This document shows, in pieces, positions 7,197 to 14,836 of a stretch of DNA of 32,423 bases. Both the position numbers and the translations under genes were made by a program. Below the pieces are notes generated by a model. It was not told the DNA's origin. It was given only the letters and a program-made list of their open reading frames with translations, and did not search any database. The stretch lies in assembly GCA_025354795.1 (NCBI GenBank), contig JANXMF010000223.1, positions 1 through 32,423 of the forward strand, given 5' to 3'. This DNA comes from Pseudobdellovibrionaceae bacterium. GTDB taxonomy: Bacteria; Bdellovibrionota; Bdellovibrionia; Bdellovibrionales; UBA1609. Position 1 is the first letter of the stretch; each line of letters opens with the position of its first letter.

Positions 7197-8995
7197 TGAT
7201 CGGGTTGCCTTTCCAGTTTTTTATTGCGAACCGGTGCCACGCAAACTAAATCGGAACTGAAACTCCAACCAAGGCGTTGGCAAAGAGCGCCCGCCCAATC
7301 CACGGGCGTGCCGTCTAGAAACACCAGCCAGTTCAGGGGAGTACAGCGAACCAAGCGCTCCACTGTATCCGCCGTCAAGCTCGAGGACGACAAGGTTTTT
7401 ATAAATTCAGAGGTGGGTGGGAAAATGGCCTCTAGACGTACAATTTTCGCGGAATCGCCCCATGCGTTTAACGACGGGCAATCGCTTCCGCGCATGCGCT
7501 GAACCGTGTAGTACATGCCCAGTTTCCAAGTTAAGGAGGCACTGACAAAGGGGAAGATCATGCCGACGCCGCACGGCCCATGCGAACGGTGAAGCGCCGA
7601 GTACGCCGGCGCCACCTTGGCCATGGGCATTTCCTCCAGCGGTGGATAATCGGCGAGTAACAGCAAAAATAGCACGCCAGGAAAAACTAAAACTTTCTTC
7701 CAGCGGCGCAAACTCGGCTCCGCCAAAAAAAATCCCGTGACCATGAGCAGGCCGAAGTGAACCATAATTCCCGCGCGCGCCGGCACCCGAATCTTGGGAA
7801 ACAAATGATACAACCAGTAAGATGGGCTAAAGCCCACGGCCGGCACATCAGGAGCCAAGGAAAGCCAAAATCCGAAAAAACCAAAGAACAGAAAAAAGAT
7901 AAGATTGTTACGAGTTACCCGCTCCTGGATGCGGCCACTGATTAAAAAACCAAACGCGGCGAGGCTAAGGATTAAAATCGTCCAACGAATGCCGTTGGTG
8001 CGCTCATGGGGATTTCCGCCGTCCCCTAGATTCGCTAAAATATGCCGATTCACCAAAGCGCGCAGAGGGTTGATTTCAGACTGGGCATTTTGCAAGGCGA
8101 TATCACCGCCGAGGTAATCAATCGGACGGGCGGCATAAACCATTTGAAAAATACTGACGTCCGCTTCACCTACACCGTAAGACTTAGATTCCTCGCTGGT
8201 GATTTTGGCATAGGGCGGAACCACAAAATAAAAATTCGCGGCCAATAAGCCGATCAGTGGCAACACGGCAAGAGTGAACCTGAGTAGAACCTTTTTCCAC
8301 CGCGCGCGAACGCCCGGCTGCACCAGTGCAAAAATCACGAAGAGCGGGCTCATAAATACACAGGTCACTAAATAATAATGCGCGGTCGTGCCGGCGAGCA
8401 AAAGCGCCACCATGGCCGCGAGCAGGGAGCGCCATGATCTACCCCGGACTACCAATAAGACCCCCAAAAATATCAGGGGCAGGTGGTAAATGCCCACCAT
8501 CGCCGTGTGAACCTTGGCGCGCGCGCGCACATAACAATTGACGGCCCAAGCGAAACTAAGCGCGAAGCCGACGGCGCGCGCCCAGCCTAAATAAGAACAC
8601 AATAAAAACATGCAGAGGCCGTTAAGTACGATAAGTGCATAAACATACGCGGTTGAGACTTGTTCCACTGGAAAAACGTAAGAGGCCAGCAGCCCCAACC
8701 AACGATCACTGAGCGGATACCAAAGGGCGGTGCCTTTTTCAGGGTCAGCGCCATCATAATAGATCGCGCCGTAAAAAAAACGGCTCGGATTGTTTTGCCA
8801 TAGATCTTTGAGCATGTCATAGCCAAAGGACTGAGACATGGAGTCTGTGCCGTCGCTCATCACCACATCGGTGCGGCCTTCAAGCAGAGCCAGGCTTCCT
8901 GGAAAAAGATAAAAATATCCACCCGTCACCAACAGCCCGAGCAATAAGCAATAGGTCAGTATTTTTGAACTCAACCAAGCCCGCACGCGCGGCAC
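7187..8995 (-). CDS. Large polytopic membrane protein, YfhO/GT-C-like
   Basis: This 602-residue inner-membrane protein has an N-terminal membrane helix (about 13-33), an extracytoplasmic loop with DVVMSDGTDSMSQSFGYDML, then about ten further hydrophobic segments, for example LSLAAFGFLISG and VHFGLLMVTGFFLA, and a mostly soluble C-terminal part after about residue 450. This layout resembles lipid-linked-sugar-dependent glycosyltransferases of the GT-C type and YfhO-like proteins, consistent with lying inside a polysaccharide locus, but I see no diagnostic catalytic motif beyond acidic residues in the first loop. The start is GTG 8995, two bases after the stop of the upstream epimerase gene. 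Function is inferred from topology and context only. Confidence 0.7.
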   Translation of the reverse strand: MPRVRAWLSSKILTYCLLLGLLVTGGYFYLFPGSLALLEGRTDVVMSDGTDSMSQSFGYDMLKDLWQNNPSRFFYGAIYYDGADPEKGTALWYPLSDRWLGLLASYVFPVEQVSTAYVYALIVLNGLCMFLLCSYLGWARAVGFALSFAWAVNCYVRARAKVHTAMVGIYHLPLIFLGVLLVVRGRSWRSLLAAMVALLLAGTTAHYYLVTCVFMSPLFVIFALVQPGVRARWKKVLLRFTLAVLPLIGLLAANFYFVVPPYAKITSEESKSYGVGEADVSIFQMVYAARPIDYLGGDIALQNAQSEINPLRALVNRHILANLGDGGNPHERTNGIRWTILILSLAAFGFLISGRIQERVTRNNLIFFLFFGFFGFWLSLAPDVPAVGFSPSYWLYHLFPKIRVPARAGIMVHFGLLMVTGFFLAEPSLRRWKKVLVFPGVLFLLLLADYPPLEEMPMAKVAPAYSALHRSHGPCGVGMIFPFVSASLTWKLGMYYTVQRMRGSDCPSLNAWGDSAKIVRLEAIFPPTSEFIKTLSSSSLTADTVERLVRCTPLNWLVFLDGTPVDWAGALCQRLGWSFSSDLVCVAPVRNKKLERQPDQCL

Positions 8996-8997
8996 GG

Positions 8998-10005
8998 TCA
9001 GTTCTCGCCCGCGCGCAGACGTGCTTCGATATTTTGATAGGTCTTCAAGATACCGTCGCGCAGACTCACCGCAGGCGTCCAGCCACTTAAAATTTCACGG
9101 CTCAAGGTGCAATCCACGGCTTGGCCGCGAATACCACTCTCAGCGGCGGGCAGGCTCTTAATCGTAATCGGCTTGCCCGAAACCGCGACAATCATTCGCG
9201 CTAGCTCACCAATCGTAATGCGCCCTTCATTGCCCAAATTCATTGGCTCAATCACGGGTCGGTCCGCCAGCGCTTCCACGCAGCGGATCATACCCTCAAC
9301 TACATCGCCGACATAAACATAGGAGCGTGTTTCACGTCCCTCGCCGAACATGGTGAACGGACTCTTCCCCGGAAACTCGAGCGCGCGCCGACAAAACGCC
9401 GGGATCGCAGAAGCCGTGCTCAGGTCGATATCTTGATTTTCTCCAAACGCACCCACAATTCTCACCACGGCCGTTCGCACCGCACTGCCCTCTTGGTTTT
9501 GATAATGGATCAAACGTTCGGTAACTAGCTTAGCCCAGCCGTAAGATATCGCCGGATCGGCGGGATAGGCGTCAGCTTCCTTTAGTGGCGCGGAATTCTC
9601 ATCGGCTTGCAGGCGCTTCGGATAAACATGGGCGCTGCTTGAAAACAGATAGCGCTTAACCCCAAGCTCACGGGCCGCGATTTGCATTTGCGTATCCATC
9701 ATCACGTTGTTGGTATAGACTTCGCCCGGCTTTTGCATGTAGTAGCCAATGCCGCCGACCTTCGAAGCCAAGTGAAAAACGATCTCCATTCCGGCACAGA
9801 CTCTGGCGCATGCCTCCGCGCGCGTGAGGTCCTCCTTCATAAATTCGATTTGCCCTTGCACCGGCGCCAGATTGGAGAGCCTTCCGCGACAAAGATTATC
9901 GGCGACCCTCACTTTCGCCCCATCCGCCGCCAGCCGTTTGGCCAAATGCGAACCGATAAATCCCGCGCCCCCGGTAACTAAAATGCGTTTGTTTGCTAAA
10001 CTCAT
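8998..10005 (-). CDS. NAD-dependent sugar epimerase, GDP-mannose 3,5-epimerase-like
   Basis: This extended SDR of 335 residues is likely to act on a GDP- or other nucleotide-linked hexose or heptose. It has TGGAGFIGSH (11-20), LASKVGGIGYYMQKP (79-93), the catalytic strand FSSSAHVYPK (121-130) and the Y155-x3-K159 pair in ISYGWAK. The combination KEADAYPADP just before the tyrosine closely parallels the plant GDP-mannose 3,5-epimerase segment, and VGGIGYY parallels its MGGMGF. Fcl-like or other epimerase roles remain possible. Its start ATG overlaps the upstream SDR stop codon (ATGA, 10002-10005), and the downstream membrane-protein gene follows after 2 nt, so the four genes 10937 to 5991 form one operon. 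Confidence 0.8.
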   Translation of the reverse strand: MSLANKRILVTGGAGFIGSHLAKRLAADGAKVRVADNLCRGRLSNLAPVQGQIEFMKEDLTRAEACARVCAGMEIVFHLASKVGGIGYYMQKPGEVYTNNVMMDTQMQIAARELGVKRYLFSSSAHVYPKRLQADENSAPLKEADAYPADPAISYGWAKLVTERLIHYQNQEGSAVRTAVVRIVGAFGENQDIDLSTASAIPAFCRRALEFPGKSPFTMFGEGRETRSYVYVGDVVEGMIRCVEALADRPVIEPMNLGNEGRITIGELARMIVAVSGKPITIKSLPAAESGIRGQAVDCTLSREILSGWTPAVSLRDGILKTYQNIEARLRAGEN

Positions 10006-10937
10006 ACGTTGGAGTATTCATTACGGCGCATGACTTGATAACACTTGATCAGCTCTTGAATACCTCCTTGCAACGAGTGCTGAGTTTTAAAGCCGGTGGC
10101 TTCCACCCGCCGGTTTGAAATCACATAGTCGCGCTTGTCGGGATCCTCACCAATCTCAGACACCGGAAACTGGAAACCGGGAATAAATTTTTGGATGCTT
10201 TCGCACAATTGCATTTTACTAATATTGGCGTCACTTAGGCCTACATTGTAAGGGCGCCCCTTCATTCCCGCGTAGTTTTTGATCGTGTGCAAGAAAACGC
10301 CCGCGGCATCACGCACGTGCAAATAATTGCGCTTGAAGTGCGGTTCAAACAACACCACGAAACGATCGACCACCGCGCGGTAAGTAAAATCATTCACCAA
10401 TAGATCCAGGCGCATGCGCGAGCTGGCACCAAAGACGGTGGCCAAGCGAAAAGTCACCGCCTCCCCGCCTTGTAAGAGTACGGATTCGGCTTCCACTTTT
10501 AGCCGCCCGTAAAGCGTGATCGGCTGTAAGGGCGAATCCTCATCGCACTCTTGCGCGCCTTTGCCTATACCGTAGCCACTGTTGGTGCAAGGATAAATCA
10601 TGAGCTGAGATTTGGATTTCATTTTATACATATCCGCGACCGCGGTTTGCCCCACCGCTACCGCCGCGAGCGGATCTTTGGCGCAGGCGGGAGCGCCGGT
10701 GTAACAGGCCAGCGGAATCAACACATCGTGAGCCGCGATCAAAGGACGCAGCAATTTTTCATCACGAACATCACCTCGTACAATATTTAGCTCCGGATGC
10801 CAGCAGACATCGAACAGTGAGGTCTGACCATACATCATGTTGTCGACCACTGTGACCTTGTACCCTTCGCGCAGCAACAGCGGAACCAAGGTTGAACCGA
10901 TATATCCCGCTCCCCCGGTGACCAAGACTTTCATCAT
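10002..10937 (-). CDS. NAD-dependent epimerase/dehydratase (extended SDR)
   Basis: This 311-residue nucleotide-sugar-modifying SDR carries TGGAGYIGS (8-16), a D-NMMYGQ adenosine-binding region (about 32-38), the active-site strand MIYPCTNSGYG and YGRLKVEAE with the Y-x3-K pair. Then come FRLATVFGASSRMR and a RNYLHVRDAAGVF segment typical of UDP-glucose 4-epimerase and dTDP-glucose 4,6-dehydratase relatives. The substrate and the reaction (epimerisation or dehydration) cannot be chosen. It is the first gene of the minus-strand operon. Two ATG codons in tandem (10937 and 10934) follow an AAGGA Shine-Dalgarno; either could be used. The promoter region shares a structured 144-bp gap with the divergent DUF268 gene. 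Confidence 0.8.
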   Translation of the reverse strand: MMKVLVTGGAGYIGSTLVPLLLREGYKVTVVDNMMYGQTSLFDVCWHPELNIVRGDVRDEKLLRPLIAAHDVLIPLACYTGAPACAKDPLAAVAVGQTAVADMYKMKSKSQLMIYPCTNSGYGIGKGAQECDEDSPLQPITLYGRLKVEAESVLLQGGEAVTFRLATVFGASSRMRLDLLVNDFTYRAVVDRFVVLFEPHFKRNYLHVRDAAGVFLHTIKNYAGMKGRPYNVGLSDANISKMQLCESIQKFIPGFQFPVSEIGEDPDKRDYVISNRRVEATGFKTQHSLQGGIQELIKCYQVMRRNEYSNV

Positions 10938-10994
10938 GCTGTCCTTTGCAAATGCCTAGTAAAATTATGGCGGCCCCGCGGCGGCAAGGTCAAT

Positions 10995-11067
10995 GGTTGC
11001 TTAGCTCTTGCAACTGGGACTAAAGTCTTGGGCCTAAAGACGCAAGTTGTTGGGCGAGTAAGCAACC
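10995..11067. repeat. Nested inverted repeat in the divergent gap (possible structured leader or operator)
   Basis: Outer arms GGTTGCTTA (10995-11003) and TAAGCAACC (11059-11067) are perfect complements and extend after one bulged base with CTC/GAG (11005-11007 with 11056-11058). Inside them CAACT (11011-11015) pairs with AGTTG (11045-11049), and the centre GTCTT (11025-11029) pairs with AAGAC (11037-11041) around a 7-base loop. The 73-bp structure lies between the SDR start at 10937 and the DUF268 gene start at 11082, only 14 bp upstream of the latter. It could fold in the 5' leader of that mRNA or be a protein-binding site; no known riboswitch was recognised. Confidence 0.6.
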
Positions 11068-11081
11068 GTTAACGTAGGTTT

Positions 11082-11894
11082 ATGAACCGGCACTCACAAT
11101 TCAAGGCTGTCCGCTTTCTGCGCTGTATACTGGTGTGGATCAACGGATTGTTTCCTTTCCTGTGGCCGATTCGCGGTCTATTCAAGAATTTCAATTATAT
11201 AAGAGGACCGCTACTCTATATTCGCGATTATGTGAACTTCTCGCGGACACCCAAAGATCCGCGCTTTCCATTGCATTTTATCAATAGCAATCCTTGTTTT
11301 TTCGACCGTTTCGATACGGCGGGGGGCAAGCCTCGCCATTACTTCCTGCAAGATATCTGGGCAGCGCGTCGGATTTTCGAATCGGGTGTGCAGGAGCATT
11401 TCGACATTGGCAGCCGGATCGATGGCTTTGTTGCTCACTGCGCGGTTTTTTGTAAGGTAAAGATTCTCGACATACGGGCGTTGCCCGACCTCGATCAAAA
11501 TATTCAATTCATCCAGGCCGACGCGACCGATCTGAAAAACATTGCCAGCGATAGTCTATCTTCAGTTTCGAGCTTGCACGTATTTGAGCACATTGGACTT
11601 GGCCGCTACGGCGACCCGTTGGGTGCCACGAATTTAGACAAGGCCATCCAGGAAGTGACGCGCGTGCTGGCGCCCGGCGCACCTCTTTACTTCGCGGTAC
11701 CGATCGGGATTCAAAGGCTGGAGTTCAATGCCCATAGAATTTTTGGGGTTGAAACTGTTATCGAGCTGTTCAAAACGTTAAAACTTGCGGAGTTCAGCGC
11801 CATCGATGATCAGGACAATCTCGTACTCCACGCCAATCCCAGCGATTATGCCCGCGCCGAGTATTCCTGTGGATTGTTTGTGTTTAAAAAGTAA
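11082..11894 (+). CDS. DUF268-family protein, putative SAM-dependent methyltransferase-like
   Basis: This 270-residue protein has the DUF268 signature: HFDIGSRIDGFVAH (about 106-119), a strand with KILDIRALP, FIQADATDL resembling a SAM-site acidic loop, SVSSLHVFEHIGLGRYGDPL and the C-terminal YFAVPIGIQRLEFNAHRIF. The family is common in surface-polysaccharide loci and has a Rossmann methyltransferase-like layout, though activity is not established to my knowledge. The hydrophobic N-terminal stretch RCILVWINGLFPFLWPI (about 15-31) could associate with the membrane. The start is ATG 11082 with only a short TAGG upstream, directly behind the nested inverted repeat. It is transcribed alone and ends next to a terminator of the convergent gene. 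Confidence 0.78.
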   Translation: MNRHSQFKAVRFLRCILVWINGLFPFLWPIRGLFKNFNYIRGPLLYIRDYVNFSRTPKDPRFPLHFINSNPCFFDRFDTAGGKPRHYFLQDIWAARRIFESGVQEHFDIGSRIDGFVAHCAVFCKVKILDIRALPDLDQNIQFIQADATDLKNIASDSLSSVSSLHVFEHIGLGRYGDPLGATNLDKAIQEVTRVLAPGAPLYFAVPIGIQRLEFNAHRIFGVETVIELFKTLKLAEFSAIDDQDNLVLHANPSDYARAEYSCGLFVFKK

Positions 11895-11926
11895 AAAACG
11901 GAGAGTTCCCGCAGCGGAAACCCTCC
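11893..11926 (-). terminator. Rho-independent terminator of the aromatic-repeat protein gene
   Basis: On the minus strand, GGAGGGTTTCCGC and GCGGGAACTCTCC (arms within 11900-11926) pair with two internal mismatches. The hairpin is followed, after CG, by six T residues (A-run 11893-11898 on the plus strand). It begins 9 nt after the stop codon of the 11935-12360 gene. The plus strand lacks a T-run, so it acts in one direction and overlaps the last base pair positions of the convergent DUF268 gene. Confidence 0.75.
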
Positions 11927-11934
11927 CGGAAAAC

Positions 11935-12360
11935 CTACCAAATAGGTTGTTGGTGAGCCAAAGGGTTAGTGCGGAATTGGTCTACACCGGTGGTGAAACC
12001 ATTGTGTGCAAAGTAGGGCTGAGTCGTGGCATAGCCCGTGTGCATTCCACTAAAGTAGGGGTTCTGGGATACCGCGTAGCCAGAGTGGAAACCGGGAATA
12101 TAGCTGGGAGAGACAGGCGTGCCCCACATTCCAACCGGGTTCACCGGGTAGCCGTTAAAGCCATGCGCGCCCCAAAAGTTGCTCTGCGGTGCATAGCCCG
12201 GATGCATGCCCATTCCCATCGTGGGATTGATAAACGCAGCCGGTGCAAAACTGTGCGCAGTCAAACGCACTTGGTTGAGAGCCTCAAGGGTTTGGCAAAG
12301 GCGGTCGTTCAACATCTGCAATCTTTGCATGTCGATGCGAACTGTTGATGAATTTTCCAT
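11935..12360 (-). CDS. Tyr/Gly/Pro/His-rich repeat protein linked to Hsp20 (unknown function)
   Basis: I do not recognise this 141-residue protein. The first 35 residues form a likely amphipathic helix or coiled coil (LQMLNDRLCQTLEALNQV). The rest is low complexity, rich in Gly, Tyr, Phe, Pro, Asn, Met and His, with a degenerate repeat [MF]HxGYAxxQ followed by aromatics, seen at about 52-62 (MHPGYAPQ), 91-103 (FHSGYAVSQ) and 106-117 (MHTGYATTQ). There is no signal peptide, so it is probably cytoplasmic. ATG 12360 has a strong SD (GGAGG, 4 nt). It follows the Hsp20 gene by 60 bp on the same strand and has its own terminator, suggesting a two-gene operon. Composition recalls assembly-prone or coat-like proteins that a small chaperone might handle; this is inference. 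Confidence 0.72.
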   Translation of the reverse strand: MENSSTVRIDMQRLQMLNDRLCQTLEALNQVRLTAHSFAPAAFINPTMGMGMHPGYAPQSNFWGAHGFNGYPVNPVGMWGTPVSPSYIPGFHSGYAVSQNPYFSGMHTGYATTQPYFAHNGFTTGVDQFRTNPLAHQQPIW

Positions 12361-12420
12361 TAGTCCTCCATGGTTAGTCCCGCCACTTGACGGGAATTGT
12401 TTTAAATAAAGGCAAACTCT

Positions 12421-12942
12421 CTACTGAATCGATTTACCGCTGGCATTTTTCTTAGTGCGCTCCTGCCCCTGTTTGGAAATCGAAATCTCGAGCACACCGT
12501 CTTTAATGGTCGAGGTCAGTTCTGGCGTTATGTTTTCGATGGGCAATTGAATCGCGCGGTAAAACTGGCCAAACGCGGACTCCGTCAAACGCGGCATGTA
12601 ACCTGCGATCATCGGAAGTGCGGCTCGGTTGCCACTCACGACCAAAGTATTGCCGCGCAAGGAAATGTCCAGATCCTCTTTACTGACCGCCGGAAGGTCC
12701 AGGCGAATAAGAATCTTCTCATGGCTTTCCCAGATCGCCATCGGGGGAGTCCAGGGCTGCAATTGCTTCCACACCGCTGGGTTTTGTAAAAGTTGATTCA
12801 GTTCAATTATGCGGGACTCAAGCAGCGCAATGGGATCCACATTGGGCTGAATGGAATGCTTGAGCGGTCCTGCCGGGAGCGTAACTCCCGTCACTTGCGT
12901 GTAGATTTTTTCAACTGCAGAAATTGTTGCATCGATATTCAC
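12421..12942 (-). CDS. Hsp20/alpha-crystallin family small heat-shock protein
   Basis: This 173-residue ATP-independent holdase has an alpha-crystallin domain at about 65-160. Seen: WTPPMAIWESHEKILIRLDL, LPAVSKEDLDISLRGNTLVV, SAFGQFYRAIQLP and the conserved end of the domain, IKDGVLEISISK. The N-terminal arm of about 60 residues includes ALLESRIIELNQLLQ, a likely oligomerisation helix. The usual C-terminal IXI/V tail motif is not evident; the tail is Lys/Gln-rich. The start is GTG 12942 with an excellent SD (GGAGG, 5 nt spacing). No CIRCE element (TTAGCACTC inverted repeat) is visible upstream, so heat regulation by HrcA is not supported. It is followed by the aromatic-repeat protein gene. 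Confidence 0.9.
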   Translation of the reverse strand: MNIDATISAVEKIYTQVTGVTLPAGPLKHSIQPNVDPIALLESRIIELNQLLQNPAVWKQLQPWTPPMAIWESHEKILIRLDLPAVSKEDLDISLRGNTLVVSGNRAALPMIAGYMPRLTESAFGQFYRAIQLPIENITPELTSTIKDGVLEISISKQGQERTKKNASGKSIQ

Positions 12943-13157
12943 TTGTGCCTCCTTATCGAGGGATTAGATTTTTGAATACTTCAGTTCATTAATTGTTATG
13001 TGAGGGTAAAGTACGTTTCGTAAAATGGTGAATCCAGGTTCGGTTAAGAAACGCTGCTCACGAAAACTAGACCAACAATCTAGACAAATCTACAGCCGCG
13101 CAGTTTGCTTTGTATGTCTACTGATCCAAGGCTAAGAATAAGACAAGGGGGTTCATC

Positions 13158-13430
13158 ATGCGCATTCTTTTACTAGCAATTGCTTTTGTGGGGATAAGTA
13201 CCAACGCTCAAATTCCAGGCTTTCCGCCACCATCACCGCGACCTATTTGCTGGCCTGACGGTTACGCCTGCACTTTCAACAGCGACTGCTGCCAAGGCAA
13301 ATGCAAAAATTTTCTCGTTTGCGATTCGCTAGCACCGGTGAGCGAAACTCATGTGGCTTGTCAGACGAATGATGAGTGCACAGAGGGCTACTGTGATATC
13401 GATACCAACGAATGCACCACCGGTTCTTAG
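13158..13430 (+). CDS. Small secreted cysteine-rich protein with knottin-like spacing
   Basis: This 90-residue exported protein has a Sec signal peptide (about 1-17, cleavage plausible after STNA). The mature part has ten cysteines. The first six follow C-x6-C-x5-CC-x3-C-x5-C (residues about 31-55, containing FNSDCCQGKC), which fits the inhibitor cystine knot spacing known from animal toxins, plant defence peptides and Dickkopf-like modules. The last four follow C-x5-C-x4-C-x6-C (CQTNDECTEGYC onward). A Pro-rich linker follows the signal peptide. ATG 13158 is preceded by AAGGGGG. Its 3' end lies 4 bp from the convergent PPTase gene. Function unknown; it could be a secreted binding peptide, toxin-like peptide or envelope protein. 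Confidence 0.8.
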   Translation: MRILLLAIAFVGISTNAQIPGFPPPSPRPICWPDGYACTFNSDCCQGKCKNFLVCDSLAPVSETHVACQTNDECTEGYCDIDTNECTTGS

Positions 13431-13434
13431 AAGC

Positions 13435-14070
13435 TCAGCTCTCGTGGCGCACAAAAGCCGCGGCTAACCATTCTCCATCATGACTTAGACTCAAATCAAA
13501 TTCCCGCCCCTCGACAAACAACAGGGGCGGTCCGAATAGGCCTTCACCGAGCGGTCGGCGCACAATGCGCACTCGCCCGCCGATCCATTTCTTCGTCATC
13601 ATCCTCACCTGCAACGAAGCGGGAGAATGAACCGAGGCTTTTTCCTCAGCGTCCAAATTGGAAATTATCGACGATTCCATGCGACTGACGACGTGCTTGA
13701 TGCCGGTGAAATCACTTGCTGAGGTCGCCAAACAATGGATGTAGGAAGGATGAAATTCCCAGCGCAATGCGATCTTTAGATGGCCGTATGTCACCCAGCC
13801 GGAGGTAAAGAGATCATCACCTTCGACTATAAACAGCGCATGGGCAAACACGGCGTCAGGATCCCTTTTGCGCACGACTTTGAAACTACTTTCCTTTGCC
13901 GCCCACAAAGCCCACAGCACTTGACTCTCATGACCGCTGGCAGACAGAATTAAATTTCGCTCGGATGGGGAAAACACGCGTGCCATAAAGCGCTGGTCCA
14001 AATGCTTTTGACCAACCCCGGGGCCGCTCAACGCTACAACATCATTACCGACTTGAACTGTGGGACGCAA
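13435..14070 (-). CDS. 4'-phosphopantetheinyl transferase (AcpS/Sfp superfamily)
   Basis: This enzyme would transfer phosphopantetheine from CoA to the active serine of an acyl carrier protein, here probably the ACP encoded two genes upstream. Seen: VGNDVVAL at the N-terminus with the Mg-binding aspartate, RFMARVFSPSERNLI, and WALWAAKESSFKV with the second metal/catalytic residues (W-x-x-KE), the three PPTase motifs in order. Start choice: an in-frame GTG at 14130 would overlap the upstream acyltransferase gene by 86 nt and add 20 unrelated residues. The TTG at 14070 has GGAG about 10 nt upstream, overlaps by only 26 nt and puts the GND motif near the N-terminus as usual. About 211 residues. 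Last gene of the fatty-acid operon. Confidence 0.83.
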   Translation of the reverse strand: MRPTVQVGNDVVALSGPGVGQKHLDQRFMARVFSPSERNLILSASGHESQVLWALWAAKESSFKVVRKRDPDAVFAHALFIVEGDDLFTSGWVTYGHLKIALRWEFHPSYIHCLATSASDFTGIKHVVSRMESSIISNLDAEEKASVHSPASLQVRMMTKKWIGGRVRIVRRPLGEGLFGPPLLFVEGREFDLSLSHDGEWLAAAFVRHES

Positions 14071-14836
14071 AATAGGCGTGCTCCATGGCTGCCAGATTTT
14101 CGATGACTTGCAATGCAATCTCGCGTGCACCGCGCAGACCCTTAGATTTTAGAGTCCAATTCAAAAGCTTGAATTGGACGAAAAAAGTTTCGCCCCGGCG
14201 AGGCAAAATGCTGTACTCCGCCTGATTTCCCCCGCGCGAGAATACGCAAACAATGCGCACGTTTGGCAAGCTCTGGGCAATCATCCCCACGCCGTAAGAA
14301 AAATTCTCAACATCGATGCGGCCAATGCGGCTGCGCCCGCCCTCGGGAAAAATCAAAACTGAGTCACCGCGTCCGAGCAGTGTCGCTACATTTTCTAATA
14401 CGCGCTTGGATTCACCTGGTGGACCATTGCGCGTGATTGGCAAGCAGCGCGCTAAATAACAAAGCGTGGTCCGCCACCAACGGTCACTAAATATTGTCCG
14501 TTCCGGCAGGTTCCACGGAAACCGCCGACTTTCCAAAATGCATTTCCAGCCCGGAGACAACGACCACATAATTAGTGCCGAATCGATCATCGTCAGATGA
14601 TTGGCGCAGATCAACAGCGGATCATCTTTGGTTTCTGCGAGGAGCCCGTTGAACGACGCGCGTATTTTTTGAATTTCGGCAATCTTATAACCGCGGACGA
14701 ATTTAAGATAAAAAAGCAGCGGATGATAAGCCAGCGGGCAGATCAGGCGCGACAGCGCCGACTGCACACTCAGCCCAACTCGAAAATCCACGCCTAAGCG
14801 CGAGCGCCAAGACCTCGCTCCAGCGCTCACATCCAT
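14045..14836 (-). CDS. PlsC-like 1-acylglycerol-3-phosphate O-acyltransferase family protein
   Basis: This 263-residue glycerolipid acyltransferase shows the H-x4-D catalytic motif (H80, D85 in ICANHLTMIDSAL) and the substrate-phosphate motif FPEGGRSR (E165-R168), which reads EGGR where most family members have EGTR. A hydrophobic segment around 31-45 may anchor it to the inner membrane. It probably moves the acyl chain made by this operon from ACP onto a lipid or lipid-like acceptor. ATG 14836 overlaps the ACP stop codon by one base (TGATG), so the pair is translationally coupled, and it is followed by the overlapping PPTase gene. Acceptor unknown. Confidence 0.87.
   Translation of the reverse strand: MDVSAGARSWRSRLGVDFRVGLSVQSALSRLICPLAYHPLLFYLKFVRGYKIAEIQKIRASFNGLLAETKDDPLLICANHLTMIDSALIMWSLSPGWKCILESRRFPWNLPERTIFSDRWWRTTLCYLARCLPITRNGPPGESKRVLENVATLLGRGDSVLIFPEGGRSRIGRIDVENFSYGVGMIAQSLPNVRIVCVFSRGGNQAEYSILPRRGETFFVQFKLLNWTLKSKGLRGAREIALQVIENLAAMEHAYFASHSSSR

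Noticed and set aside
12378-12395. Hairpin TCCCG/CGGGA between the Hsp20 and repeat-protein genes with a T-rich stretch on the plus strand
   Set aside because: The stem is only 5 bp and the T-rich side faces the wrong strand for these minus-strand genes, so it was not called a terminator.
12943-13157. Possible CIRCE or sigma32 heat-shock promoter upstream of the Hsp20 gene
   Set aside because: No TTAGCACTC inverted repeat and no convincing CTTGAAA/CCCCAT pair was found; only a short CTAGAC direct repeat is present near 13066-13085.
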